This document shows positions 1-9,034 of a stretch of DNA of 64,000 bases, piece after piece (positions within the stretch are counted from its first letter, which is position 1; every line of letters begins with the position of its first letter). The position numbers and the translations under genes were made by a program. The notes below the pieces were generated by a model. The model did no database searches. It was not told the DNA's origin and was given only the letters and a program-made list of their open reading frames with translations. This DNA is from Foliamicus sp965115835 (GTDB lineage Bacteria; Pseudomonadota; Gammaproteobacteria; Steroidobacterales; Foliamicaceae): positions 186,001 to 250,000 of the forward strand of contig OZ220471.1 of the NCBI GenBank assembly GCA_965115835.1, written 5' to 3'.

Positions 1-3000
1 ACGGCGAGCACGAGGCGAGCGCGCTGGTGCGCGTGATGGTTGAGGACGTGAACGAGGCGCCGATGGTGCGCGGCGCGGGTCTTGAGCCGTTTGCCTTGGT
101 TGCGGGTCGCGAGGGTCGCATGGAGGTGGACCTGAAGTCGTTGTTTACCGATCCCGACGGCGACGAGATGAGTTTCATGCTTTCGGGCAATGCGCCGGAG
201 TGGCTGAACTTTTCGGTGACTCTCAAGGGCACGGGCGCGGATCGTACCGTGATGGGCGTCTTGTCGGGTACGCCTCCGGCGGGTCGCGACCTGTCGGCGC
301 GGGTTTCGATAGTGGCTGCCGACGGTGACGGTCTGGAGGGTAGCGCGGCCCTGGATGTGGTGGTTGACGCCCGCAACTCGGCGCCCACCTCGATCTATCT
401 GAGCGTGGAGCAATCGAGTGGCGCCGTGATCCGCACCAGCAGCGTTACGGTGGACGAGAACGTGGCGGGCGCGTTGCTGGGCGCGATTGTGGTGACGGAC
501 GCGGACGATCCCCGTCACCCGCACGGTCAGCACAAGTTCACGTTCATGGTTGGCGGCAAGTCGGACGATCGTTTCGAGGTTGTGGACGGTCAGTTGAGAC
601 TCAAGGACGGCGTATCGCTGAACCATGAGGACGCTTCGCGGATTGCCTTGCGGATCACGGCCACGGACATGGCGGTTGGCGATGAGGCGATGGCGGGCGA
701 GGAGGCATCGGTATCGACGACCGTCACGATCAACGTCCGGGATGTGGACACGGGCGACGGTCCGGTTGCCGGCAAGATAGGCAACTGGTGGGTTACGTTG
801 GACGAGGATCTGGACGCGGAGGATGTTCGCGAGGGCGACTGGCTGAGTTTTCGGCTGCGTCTTGACGGTCTCGACAAGATGCCTGCGTTTGTGGACGAGG
901 ACGGCGACACGCTGACCTTTTCCCTTTCGGACGATTCGCCGTCATGGCTTCAGATTGACAGCAAGGGGCGTTTCACCAACAAGGCGAACATGCTTGCGGA
1001 GGCGGGCGTGTATGAGGTGACGGTGATTGCGACCGATCCGGCGGGCAATTCGGCGCGCAGCACGTTCCGGATTGCGGTAGCGATTTCCGACAGCAACGAC
1101 CGCGACAACGACCGTCCGGACATCCGCGACGTGATCGAGTATGACTACACGGAAGGGACGGGCGCGCGGAAGGTGGCCGAGTTCACGATCCGCGACAAGG
1201 ATCTGGAGATTGCTCCGCATCCGTATGGGGTGCTTGAGGTGACGATGACGGGGGATTACGCGAATCGCTTCAAGCTGGTGATGATAGGGGACGAGGACAA
1301 CGATCCGGCCACGGTTCAGTATGAGATCTGGACCAAGTCGGCTGCCGAGTTGTCGGTGGATGCGATGGGGCGGAAGCTGGCGACTCCGATTGAGCCGATT
1401 GACTTCGAGGTGACGGAGGAGGTGGATCTGACGATCAAGGTGAAGGACGGCAAGGGTTTGTCCGACGAGCAGGGCCGCGAGGAGGACGACCGCGAGATCA
1501 CCATTGACATTGACGATGCGGCGGACGCCAAGCCGATGTTCGATCACACCGAGATCAGACACTCGTCGAAGTCTCGCAGCGCCGCTCTTCGCACCACGAC
1601 ACTGACGGTGAACCAGTCGGAGACTTCCAAGCTGGTGATAGTGATTCCTCTGGAGGATGTTTGGAGCGACGCAGACAGCGACATTGACGATCTTCGGTTC
1701 GAGGTTGGGGGTCGTGCGGGTCTTCCTTCGTGGGTGACTGTGTATGGTCCGGACGAATGGGAGGACATAGAGGATCGGCGCAGCGATGTTTCTTCGAGCG
1801 ATCGTCCCACCGGGGTGCGCGACGGCGACCGCGTTGTGGTGCTGGTGGTTGACCGCACGGACGGTGAGGACGGCGACAACACCCGGGCGGGCAAGGCTCT
1901 TGCGCGCTTCACGCTGACGGCTCGCGACGACGACGGCAACGCTCAAACCGAGGTTGTGAGCATTGATGTCAAGGACGCCAACGTGGGCTTCACGCCGGCC
2001 GCCAGCAAACCGGTTGCGATCATCGAGGGCGACGATCCCAACACTGCGGGTCCGGCCGAACTGACCTTCAAGGTCGATCTCAGCCACGATCCGGATATAG
2101 CGGGCGGCGAGGAGCCGGTTTTGGTGCTCTATTCCATAGGAAGCTCTGCAGAAGAGACGCTACCAGGGGGGCTCAACGGGTGGAGTCTCTTCACGTTCAC
2201 GTCAAAGACATGGGAAAACAAAGACTTTTCTTATATTCGCTTCGGTCATGTCGGTCCCCGTCCTTACCAACTGGATAACGACGGGGACGGGTCGAACAAC
2301 TTTTTGGGCCGGAACATCTTTTTCTTTGCCCGTTATTTCGAGTTGGACCCGACCACCCTGAAGGTAGTGACAAGCAGGTTCTTTGGGGCGCAAACGGGCA
2401 TCCTCAAGGCGAATGGCGGCGACGGTACAGTAGTTGTCGATCTGGACCTCACGACGAAGGCGAAGAGCGCCACCGAAGATGTTTTGAATGTTGGGGTGGC
2501 GGCTTCGGGCGCAACGGCCACCACGGCCACGGTTGTGCTTCAGGCCTCCGAGAGCGGCACAGGCGGCTGGATCACCGTTGCCCGCAAGTCGGTGACGCTT
2601 TCCAGCGGCAAGGGCGATGCGGAGTTCGAGGTAACGAACGACGAGGGCGAGGCTGGCAACGGCGGCGGTCTGTACTACCGCGCGGTCCTTACGGGCGCCG
2701 ATCTGCCCCGCACGGAGAGCGGGACGATCCGGCTGGGCGACATGACCGATCCGTATCCCGGCGACGACGATACGGATGTGCTGGGGCCCGCCTCGCCGAC
2801 CGAGGGCGACACCCTGCGCGTGAAGCTGCTGGATTGGCGCGAGGCCATTGCCGAAGTCCAGTGGCAGGTGAGCGACGGCAAGGGGGGTTATGTGGATATT
2901 GCTGGCGAGACCGGCCACACCCTGACGCTGACCAGGGCGATTGTCGGCGCGCATGTGGGTCAGGTGAAGGTGCGGGCCAAGGTGACGTACCGGGGCCAGA

Positions 3001-4220
3001 GCGACGATTCATCCACCGGTGTGGACGAATCCCTTTTCGTGACGTGGCTGGAGTATTCCGCGGAGATCGATCTGGTTGCCGGCGCCGTGCGCAACAGTCC
3101 TCCCGAGGCGGCGAGCGGCGCGCACGCGATTTATGTCGAGACGCCGCCGGTGACGGCCGGAGGCATTCAGCCGGCCGCAATCCACAAGGACATGGATATA
3201 TTGTCGAACATTTTCCACGACCCGGACGGTGACGAGCTGGACTTCGCTCTCCGGGATGTCTCGTATAGCCGCGATGTTTACGGCGATTACTGGTCCTACA
3301 ACACTAGCAGCCTTGCCACAAGAATAGGGATCTGGGTCAATCAACGTGATGACTCCATCGGCGCTTACTTCAACAGCCCGCCGAATCGCAACGTCAAGGA
3401 TGGGGAGGGCGTCGAGATCAATTTCTATGTTCGGGCCTACGACCCGTACAGCAACCGCAATGACAGTTCCACCTTTGCTCAAACCACAATCGAATTTCAC
3501 ATCAACAAGGCGCCCACGGCCATAAAGCTGCAGTCTGTCCACAATGGAACGAATGTGGGCGACAAGGCCGACCTTCCGGCTTCCGGTACGGCCACGGCCC
3601 TGCTGGTTCCGGACAACACCAACAAGCCGGACGACGCCGACAGCAATCCCGACATGTTGACGTTCATGGACGACGAGTCGCAGGCCGCGCGCAAGGTGGC
3701 CGATCTGGATGTTATAGACCAGAACCTCAAGACAAACCGTTTCGGGACCCACGAGATCAAGCTGTCGGGCAAGGGCTCCGACCAGTTCGAGATCAGGGCT
3801 TCGGACGATAGCGATGGCAGCACCTGGGAGTTGTGGCTGAAGAAGGGCGCGACCTTCGACTTCGAGAAGTTGAAGAGCGCCACGGACACGGGCGACAGCA
3901 TCACGCTGTCGATCACGGTGACGGCCACGGACAACATGACGGGCACGGCGGGTCGTCAGTTGAGCGCCAAGGGCTTGTTCTCGGTGAAGGTGATGAATGC
4001 GGACACGGCTGCCGATTCGGCGGCGCCCGCCACGCCGGGCACGCCGGATCCCACGGTACCGGGTTTGAAGGACGACTCTGACGATACCGACGACGACGGG
4101 CCGGTTGCGCCTCCGGACACTGGCATGGGCCCTGTTGGCGACCTTCGCGATCTGGCGCTTGAGGTGGACTTGCTGGAAAGCTTCGTGTCGCTCCTCGACG
4201 ACAACATCGACATCGCCTGA
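1..4220 (+). CDS. Giant cadherin-like surface protein, C-terminal part (5' end outside window)
   Basis: Partial gene, open at the window edge; the first full codon starts at 3. About 1,405 residues are visible. They begin at the end of a cadherin repeat (linker EDVNEAP) and continue through a CADG/Big-type domain (FTDPDGDEMSF), further cadherin-like domains, and a Ca-binding-like loop LDNDGDGSNNF. The acidic C-terminus is DDTDDDGPV followed by a helix ending NIDIA. Acidic Asp-rich linkers suggest calcium-stabilised extracellular beta-sandwiches. No sortase, autotransporter or C-terminal membrane segment is evident, so the export route is unknown. It is a paralog of the gene at 11707-17721, with about 20 substitutions in the first ~690 shared residues but two rewritten cassettes (about 2115-2400 and 3238-3530). 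Its promoter and N-terminus are not visible. Confidence 0.9.
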   Translation, partial: GEHEASALVRVMVEDVNEAPMVRGAGLEPFALVAGREGRMEVDLKSLFTDPDGDEMSFMLSGNAPEWLNFSVTLKGTGADRTVMGVLSGTPPAGRDLSARVSIVAADGDGLEGSAALDVVVDARNSAPTSIYLSVEQSSGAVIRTSSVTVDENVAGALLGAIVVTDADDPRHPHGQHKFTFMVGGKSDDRFEVVDGQLRLKDGVSLNHEDASRIALRITATDMAVGDEAMAGEEASVSTTVTINVRDVDTGDGPVAGKIGNWWVTLDEDLDAEDVREGDWLSFRLRLDGLDKMPAFVDEDGDTLTFSLSDDSPSWLQIDSKGRFTNKANMLAEAGVYEVTVIATDPAGNSARSTFRIAVAISDSNDRDNDRPDIRDVIEYDYTEGTGARKVAEFTIRDKDLEIAPHPYGVLEVTMTGDYANRFKLVMIGDEDNDPATVQYEIWTKSAAELSVDAMGRKLATPIEPIDFEVTEEVDLTIKVKDGKGLSDEQGREEDDREITIDIDDAADAKPMFDHTEIRHSSKSRSAALRTTTLTVNQSETSKLVIVIPLEDVWSDADSDIDDLRFEVGGRAGLPSWVTVYGPDEWEDIEDRRSDVSSSDRPTGVRDGDRVVVLVVDRTDGEDGDNTRAGKALARFTLTARDDDGNAQTEVVSIDVKDANVGFTPAASKPVAIIEGDDPNTAGPAELTFKVDLSHDPDIAGGEEPVLVLYSIGSSAEETLPGGLNGWSLFTFTSKTWENKDFSYIRFGHVGPRPYQLDNDGDGSNNFLGRNIFFFARYFELDPTTLKVVTSRFFGAQTGILKANGGDGTVVVDLDLTTKAKSATEDVLNVGVAASGATATTATVVLQASESGTGGWITVARKSVTLSSGKGDAEFEVTNDEGEAGNGGGLYYRAVLTGADLPRTESGTIRLGDMTDPYPGDDDTDVLGPASPTEGDTLRVKLLDWREAIAEVQWQVSDGKGGYVDIAGETGHTLTLTRAIVGAHVGQVKVRAKVTYRGQSDDSSTGVDESLFVTWLEYSAEIDLVAGAVRNSPPEAASGAHAIYVETPPVTAGGIQPAAIHKDMDILSNIFHDPDGDELDFALRDVSYSRDVYGDYWSYNTSSLATRIGIWVNQRDDSIGAYFNSPPNRNVKDGEGVEINFYVRAYDPYSNRNDSSTFAQTTIEFHINKAPTAIKLQSVHNGTNVGDKADLPASGTATALLVPDNTNKPDDADSNPDMLTFMDDESQAARKVADLDVIDQNLKTNRFGTHEIKLSGKGSDQFEIRASDDSDGSTWELWLKKGATFDFEKLKSATDTGDSITLSITVTATDNMTGTAGRQLSAKGLFSVKVMNADTAADSAAPATPGTPDPTVPGLKDDSDDTDDDGPVAPPDTGMGPVGDLRDLALEVDLLESFVSLLDDNIDIA

Positions 4221-4246
4221 CCCGAAGGGCGGCAACTTGCGCTGCA

Positions 4247-4279
4247 GCGGGGCGGACGGCTGGTCCGCCCCGCTTTTTT
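4247..4279 (+). terminator. Rho-independent terminator of surface-protein copy 1
   Basis: An 11-bp perfect GC stem (GCGGGGCGGAC / GTCCGCCCCGC) with a 5-nt loop is followed by six T, 27 bases after the TGA stop. It is duplicated at 17748-17780 with one loop change. Confidence 0.95.
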
Positions 4280-4363
4280 CGGGAAGGCGGCCCTTGCCGC
4301 TACTTGCCACGATAATCGGGGCGTCGATGCAGGATAGCCGGACCCGCATAGTCTCATATGTGG

Positions 4364-4418
4364 TGAACCGGTACAAACCGCTTGATTTGCTGTTGGCGTT
4401 GGCCATAATGAACCGGTA
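4364..4418 (+). repeat. 10-bp direct repeat bracketing the TonB-receptor promoter
   Basis: TGAACCGGTA occurs at 4364-4373 and again at 4409-4418, 45 bp apart (about four helical turns). The two copies bracket the putative -35/-10. Each holds the palindromic core ACCGGT. This could be a pair of regulator sites, but no regulator is identifiable. Confidence 0.4.
4382..4409 (+). promoter_or_regulatory. Putative sigma-70 promoter of TonB receptor gene
   Basis: TTGATT (4382-4387), a 16-bp spacer and CATAAT (4404-4409) lie about 34 bases upstream of the ATG at 4443. The match is moderate and no further support is visible. Confidence 0.45.
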
Positions 4419-4442
4419 AACTTGCTGCGGAGGTGCTCGGAA

Positions 4443-6719
4443 ATGGCGGGGAATTCACGCTTTGGTCCGTTGTTCGGAATGGTTGCGACGGTGGCGTCCC
4501 TGGCTGTGCCGGCGCCTGCGGCGATGGCGCAGGAGGCGACCTCCGGAGTCATTGAAGAGATTGTGGTGACCGCGCGCAAACGCGCGGAGAGTTTGCTGGA
4601 GATTCCCGAATCGGTGTCCGTCATCACCGGCGCGGATATCGATCGCCAGAACATCCGGGGGCTGGAGGATGTGGGCTTTATGGTGCCCAACCTCAACCTT
4701 TCCACTCGTCTGGACGGCTTCCCGAATGTCTCGGTGCGTGGCTTGGGCGCGTTCGGCAACACACAGGGCGTAGGTTTCTATCTCGACGATGTGCAGCTGT
4801 TTTCCGATGCGTCCTCGCGGTTCGGCGATCTGGAGCGCATCGAAGTCCTGAAAGGCCCGCAGGGCACGCTCTACGGCGGCAGCAACATCGGCGGCGCCGT
4901 GAAGTTCGTCAGCGCCCGCCCCGATGCCGAATCCATGTTCGGCCGGATCAGGGGCGTGGCGGGCGACCAGGGCGTCCTTGACGTGGAAGGCAGCCTCAAC
5001 CTTCCGCTGGGACAGGGCGGCTGGGCCTTGCGGGCGTTCGCTTTTTGGGTCGCAAACGACGGCTACCTCACCAACCCGAACCCGCCCCGGCTCAATGGCG
5101 TGGCCGGCAACAACGACAAGGACATTGGCGATATGGAGGAATCCGGCGTACGCCTTTCGCTGGCCGGCCCCCTGGGCGACAAGCTTTCGGCATATGTTTC
5201 CTTGCGTTCCAACGAATTCGATGGCCCCAACAACACCTGGATCCGGGAGTTGGACGAGGACAACCTCAAGCATCCGAATGTGGCGCCTGCCAGCATGAAC
5301 CCGCGGCACGAGCGCAACACCACCTCGGGGATGGTGGAATTGTCCTGGGAACTGGACGGCTACGACATCACGTCGGTTTCCTCCTGGACCACCACCGAGA
5401 GCTTCCGCTTTACGGACCTGGACCAGAGGGAGGAATACCTGCTGTCGTTGTTCCGCCCCGAGGACATGGACGTTATTACGCAGGAAATCCGCTTTACGTC
5501 CACGGGCGAAGGTTCGCTCAAGTGGCTGGGGGGTTTGTATTACTCGCAGTACGACGAGAAGATGGACTCCGATCTGGTCTGGTACGACACGGTCATTCAT
5601 TCCGGCGGCGAGATCAGCGGGCCGCTGGGCTGTGCGGCGGGCCTGCCTACCTGTTCGGGTGTCTGGGCGGGCGAGACCGTAACCGAAGCGGAGGAAACCG
5701 GCGAGGTTGCGCTGACCCCGTTCGAGAAGCGTATCCGCGACAAGAGCCACATCGCGGCCTTTATCAACGCCACCTGGGATACAGGCCAGTGGGATTTGGG
5801 CGTGGGGCTGCGTGTGGACCGCTGGGATAACGACACGCTGCGTTTCAGCACCAACCACACGGGCAGCGCCAGCGGCACGGAGGTTCTGCCGAGGGTGTCC
5901 GTGACCCGTTGGCTGAGCGAGGAATCAATGCTTTACGCCACGGTTTCACGCGGCTACGAGCCGGGTGGCTTCAACGTCAGCGAGGATGTTCCGGACCGGT
6001 TGGCGCCCTTCGATTCCGAAGATGCGACCAGTCTGGAGGGGGGCTGGAAGGGCAGGCTGATGGACGGACGCGCTTCGGCGTCGGTCGCAGCCTATTTCAT
6101 CGACTACAACCAGCGCCAGATCGAAACGCAGATTCCCGCCGAGGGCGCAGGCATCGTGGAACTCATCAACAATGTTGGCGACTCCAGGCAATTCGGTGTG
6201 GAGGCGGCCGCCAGCATGGCGGTCAGCGAGGCGCTTTCGCTATCGGTCGCCGCCGGCTGGATCGAAGCCGAATGGGACAGCGGCACCCGGGTTGTAGTGG
6301 GAGGCGATCTGGCCATGCCGGTGTACAAGAACATCGGAGGCGATACGCCGCCGGTGACGCCCGACTTCAACTGGAATGTGTCCGCCGATTACAGCCTTCC
6401 GATGGCGAACGGGATGAATTTTATCGCCAGCGGGCAGATCAGCCACAACGGCAAGTACACCGGATTGCGCCTTTCCGATCCGCCGGGCGTGAGCGTTGTC
6501 AACCCCAGCTTCACCCTGATCGGCGCCCAGGCAGGCATTGCCGGCGACAATTGGGAATTGATGCTCAATGTCGAGAATCTGACCGGCGAGGACTACTACA
6601 CGGACGTGCAGACCTTCCCCGACTTCTTCCTGCTGGACGGGGACGCAGACGAAATCATCGTGATCGGAACGCTGGGGCAGCCTCGCCTGGTGACGGCGAG
6701 CTTCAGCTACTCGTTCTGA
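4443..6719 (+). CDS. TonB-dependent outer-membrane receptor
   Basis: A 758-residue outer-membrane transporter that takes up a ligand by TonB/ExbBD energy coupling. The ATG at 4443 is chosen because GGAGG lies 9 bases upstream; an in-frame TTG at 4422 would only add residues before the signal peptide. The signal peptide ends near AMA|QEA. A TonB-box-like segment IEEIVVTARKR follows directly, then the plug domain (VLKGPQGTLYGGSNIGGAV) and a C-terminal barrel ending in aromatic SFSYSF, the usual Bam signal. The IVVTARKR type is abundant in gammaproteobacteria and sphingomonads and has many possible substrates (siderophores, sugars, other organics). Nothing nearby fixes the ligand. The gene lies between the two duplicated surface-protein genes and follows terminator copy 1, so it has its own promoter. 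Confidence 0.93.
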   Translation: MAGNSRFGPLFGMVATVASLAVPAPAAMAQEATSGVIEEIVVTARKRAESLLEIPESVSVITGADIDRQNIRGLEDVGFMVPNLNLSTRLDGFPNVSVRGLGAFGNTQGVGFYLDDVQLFSDASSRFGDLERIEVLKGPQGTLYGGSNIGGAVKFVSARPDAESMFGRIRGVAGDQGVLDVEGSLNLPLGQGGWALRAFAFWVANDGYLTNPNPPRLNGVAGNNDKDIGDMEESGVRLSLAGPLGDKLSAYVSLRSNEFDGPNNTWIRELDEDNLKHPNVAPASMNPRHERNTTSGMVELSWELDGYDITSVSSWTTTESFRFTDLDQREEYLLSLFRPEDMDVITQEIRFTSTGEGSLKWLGGLYYSQYDEKMDSDLVWYDTVIHSGGEISGPLGCAAGLPTCSGVWAGETVTEAEETGEVALTPFEKRIRDKSHIAAFINATWDTGQWDLGVGLRVDRWDNDTLRFSTNHTGSASGTEVLPRVSVTRWLSEESMLYATVSRGYEPGGFNVSEDVPDRLAPFDSEDATSLEGGWKGRLMDGRASASVAAYFIDYNQRQIETQIPAEGAGIVELINNVGDSRQFGVEAAASMAVSEALSLSVAAGWIEAEWDSGTRVVVGGDLAMPVYKNIGGDTPPVTPDFNWNVSADYSLPMANGMNFIASGQISHNGKYTGLRLSDPPGVSVVNPSFTLIGAQAGIAGDNWELMLNVENLTGEDYYTDVQTFPDFFLLDGDADEIIVIGTLGQPRLVTASFSYSF

Positions 6720-6874
6720 TCGGCAACGGAACCCCGGTCGCACGAAAGACCGGCGAGCTTCGGCTTCCGCTTGCCGGCCGTTGGCGAGGCCGGGAGGCCG
6801 GGCCGGAAGAGCCTCGGGGCCTGCCGGATCGGGCAGGCGCCCGTCCCCGACCGCATGGCGTCTTTTCGCGCTTC

Positions 6875-7402
6875 TTATTCCGGCGGCGAGCTACTGCGCT
6901 TCAATTTGAACTCGTGCGCCTCGCCCAGCTTGCCGCCCTGCATGCTTTGCCAGCGGGTTGTGAGCCGATCCTTGCCGTAAAAGACATACTCCGCCTGATG
7001 CATGTGGTCAGCGTCGGGAGAAGCGAGGTTGGTGATACTCTCGAAGCTCAATTGCAGCCGGTTCGCGTCGTCCGTGGTCCTGACTTCCAGGCGCGGCTGA
7101 TTGCCTGCCGCGCAATAGTGTGTCATCAGCACCCGGTCGCCGTCGGCGTGATAGACATTGAGCATCTCGCTGCCGTTTTCGTCGCCCGGAAACATCCGCT
7201 CCACGAGAACCGATCCGCCGGCAGTCATCCTGAAGGTTGCCGCAACCTGGCCTGTTTCCTCGCCGTTCTCGTCCAGCAGCACCCAATCGCCTTCCAGCGT
7301 CGCCAGCTTCTCCATCAGGCTTCCTGCCTCATCAGCCGGGGCGGCGCCGGGCAGCGCAAGCGCAAGAAATGCGGCGCCCACAATTGCAATTTTTTCTTTC
7401 AT
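6875..7402 (-). CDS. Secreted lipocalin-like (DUF1579-type) protein of unknown function
   Basis: 175 residues. The ATG at 7402 has GGAGGAA just upstream, so it is preferred over a TTG at 7417. A signal peptide (MKEKIAIVGAAFLALALPGAAPA) implies the periplasm. The mature part starts with L-x-x-LEGDW and continues with GGSVLVERMF, EMLNVYHADGDRVLMTHYC and GNQPRL, a pattern seen in small beta-barrel proteins usually annotated as hypothetical or DUF1579/lipocalin-like. The strand pattern suggests binding of a small hydrophobic ligand; this is inference. It is transcribed away from the SDR at 7425-8135, only 22 bases downstream on the same strand, so the two may share a transcript. Confidence 0.7.
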   Translation of the reverse strand: MKEKIAIVGAAFLALALPGAAPADEAGSLMEKLATLEGDWVLLDENGEETGQVAATFRMTAGGSVLVERMFPGDENGSEMLNVYHADGDRVLMTHYCAAGNQPRLEVRTTDDANRLQLSFESITNLASPDADHMHQAEYVFYGKDRLTTRWQSMQGGKLGEAHEFKLKRSSSPPE

Positions 7403-7424
7403 GGCGCGTTCCTCCAAAGTTGGG

Positions 7425-8135
7425 TCAATCCAGAAGCAGGCCCCCGGAAAAGTTGGTGATCGTACCGGTCAGGTGGTCACCATTCCCGGAGCAAAGGAAA
7501 TCGGTGAGAGCCGCGCATTCCCCGGCCGTGCCCAAGCGGCCCAGCGGCGTCCTTTTCGCCAGATGCGCGCGGCGCTCCGGACCGAGCCGATCCAGCATGG
7601 GCGTATCGACCGGCCCCGGCGCGATACAGTTTACCCGAATGCCGTCTTCGGCCCATTCCCTGGCGAGGTAGCGAACCACGCCGATGATCCCCGCCTTGGC
7701 CGCCGTGTAGGCCGGACCGGACAATTCGTTGCCGCCGTTGATCGCATTGGTGGAGGAATACAGGACCAGGGCGCCTCGGGTTCGCTTGAGATGGGGGTGA
7801 ACGGCGCGCGCCAGCAAATACGTGGAGGTGAGGTTCGCGTCCACCACCCGGCGCCACTCGCCGAGCGTCACATCCGAAAAGGGCCCCTTGCCGACAAGAC
7901 CCACTGTATGCACCACCCACCGCGGCGGACCCAATTCCCTCGCGCACCGCGCCACGGCTTCGTTCACCTGCGCCTCATCGGTCGCGTCGGCGGGTAATGC
8001 GAGACCGTCCGGAGCCTCCTGCCCCGGCAAAACCATCGCACCCACATCGAGGCCGCGCCGAGCAAACCGCTCTACCACTGCCGAACCAATACCGCCGGCC
8101 GCCCCCGTAACCAGGGCGCACTCCCCGCTACTCAC
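7425..8135 (-). CDS. Short-chain dehydrogenase/reductase
   Basis: A classical SDR of 236 residues with the NAD(P)-binding motif TGAAGGIG near the N-terminus, the catalytic Ser in LYSSTNAINGG, and YTAAK at about residue 150. It ends in the usual TGTITNFSGGLLLD segment, the substrate-pocket/C-terminal GG pattern. Start: GTG at 8135, with AGGAG seven bases upstream. The open frame extends to 8243 but the extension is not SDR-like. The substrate is unknown. The gene lies with the lipocalin-like protein downstream and the CADD-like oxidase upstream on the same strand, 190 bases away. Confidence 0.88.
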   Translation of the reverse strand: MSSGECALVTGAAGGIGSAVVERFARRGLDVGAMVLPGQEAPDGLALPADATDEAQVNEAVARCARELGPPRWVVHTVGLVGKGPFSDVTLGEWRRVVDANLTSTYLLARAVHPHLKRTRGALVLYSSTNAINGGNELSGPAYTAAKAGIIGVVRYLAREWAEDGIRVNCIAPGPVDTPMLDRLGPERRAHLAKRTPLGRLGTAGECAALTDFLCSGNGDHLTGTITNFSGGLLLD

Positions 8136-8326
8136 CGCCAGACTCCTGTACGCCAGCAAGCCTTGTGCAATGTCGGGGGTTCCTGACACGCTGTGCTGTT
8201 CGCGCCTGCGGGGAGTGTCCGGGGCCAGGAAGGGTGGGATCAAGCGTCATGAATGGTTGACCTGACCTTGCGCGCAAGCGACAAGGAAGCTCAAGGCGCG
8301 CCGCGACGCTGAATCAGGGTAAGGAG

Positions 8327-9034
8327 TCAAGCGGCTTGCGGCGCCGCGAGCGCGGCGTGAATCCCATCCAGCATGTTCCACCGCAAGGAAGCCGATGCCC
8401 GAACCGTTGCAATCGCACGCTCCTGCAGCGCCTCGCTGGTCGCATAGCGCGCTGTCAGCTCCAGCCCCACATGAGCGTGCTCCGTATCGCCCTCGATATG
8501 CACATGAAAGAACTCCATGTCGTCCTCGCTGAAGCCCATCTTGCGCATCGCCCCGACATAAGCCGGGTACAGCGTCGGTAGCTGGCCCTCCAGCGCCACC
8601 ATGATGCCGGCCGAGGCTTCCGCCAGGTGGCGGATGCTGGCCAGCTCCCAGACCCACGCCCGCATCGCCCGCGTGGCGGGAAGTACTTCGCCGCGCAAGT
8701 CGGCGCTGGCGACCTCGGCCCGCGAAAGGCCGCAGGCTCCGGCGAACTTGATCAGGAGATCCGGGTGGCGCTTTTCGGGCGTGTCGGGCATTTCCTCGCC
8801 CAGCAGGTTCTCCAGCAGGTGCTGGCGCGCGTCGAGATCCGGCAGGCGCGCATAGAGTGCGGCGAACTGCTGCGGTACCGCCGCGATGTAGTAGTAGTGC
8901 TGAATCGCCCAGCGCCCGAGCTGCTCGCGGGAAAGCCCGCCCTGCGCCCAGCTCCGGCTGAACGGATGTCCGCCGCCGTGCTGGGGTTGGCGGGCGGCCT
9001 CCAGGGCCGCGAAAAAAGCCTTTTGTTGCATCAT
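8327..9034 (-). CDS. Haem-oxygenase-fold di-metal oxidase (CADD/PqqC/TenA superfamily)
   Basis: A 235-residue all-helical protein. The metal-ligand pattern of the haem-oxygenase-like di-metal oxidases is visible: a Glu in LLENLLGEE with a following His (KRHPDLL), a Glu in VALEGQLP, and the HxxxDxxH block in FFHVHIEGDTEHAH. That last block is closest to CADD-like proteins, some of which make p-aminobenzoate for folate from a self tyrosine, rather than to true TenA or PqqC. Folate genes (folM, folB, folK) lie 50 kb away in the same window, so a folate role is possible but not shown. The start is the first of two ATG codons behind GGGAGA. Upstream is a 475-base divergent region shared with the aldehyde dehydrogenase. 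Confidence 0.75.
   Translation of the reverse strand: MMQQKAFFAALEAARQPQHGGGHPFSRSWAQGGLSREQLGRWAIQHYYYIAAVPQQFAALYARLPDLDARQHLLENLLGEEMPDTPEKRHPDLLIKFAGACGLSRAEVASADLRGEVLPATRAMRAWVWELASIRHLAEASAGIMVALEGQLPTLYPAYVGAMRKMGFSEDDMEFFHVHIEGDTEHAHVGLELTARYATSEALQERAIATVRASASLRWNMLDGIHAALAAPQAA

Larger units (their letters stand above)
1..4285 (+). repeat. Direct segmental duplication, copy 1 (left edge outside window)
   Basis: Positions 1-4285 align with 13439-17786 in the same orientation. The offset is 13438 up to about 2110, 13459 between about 2400 and 3235, and 13501 from about 3530 to the end, so copy 2 carries net insertions of 21 and 42 bases in two internal cassettes. Outside those cassettes the copies are nearly identical. 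Homology runs through the stop codon and terminator and ends a few bases after its T-run. The left boundary lies outside the window. Confidence 0.95.

Noticed and set aside
942..2087. Long antisense ORFs over both giant cadherin-like genes (also 11716-14064, 14380-15765, 16468-17910)
   Set aside because: They are His/Arg-rich shadows of repetitive, GC-rich coding sequence. They appear at the same offset in both duplicate copies and lack any family features.
2115..2400. Diversity-generating retroelement as the source of the variable cassettes
   Set aside because: No reverse transcriptase, template repeat or adenine-specific substitution pattern is visible, and the cassettes differ in length.
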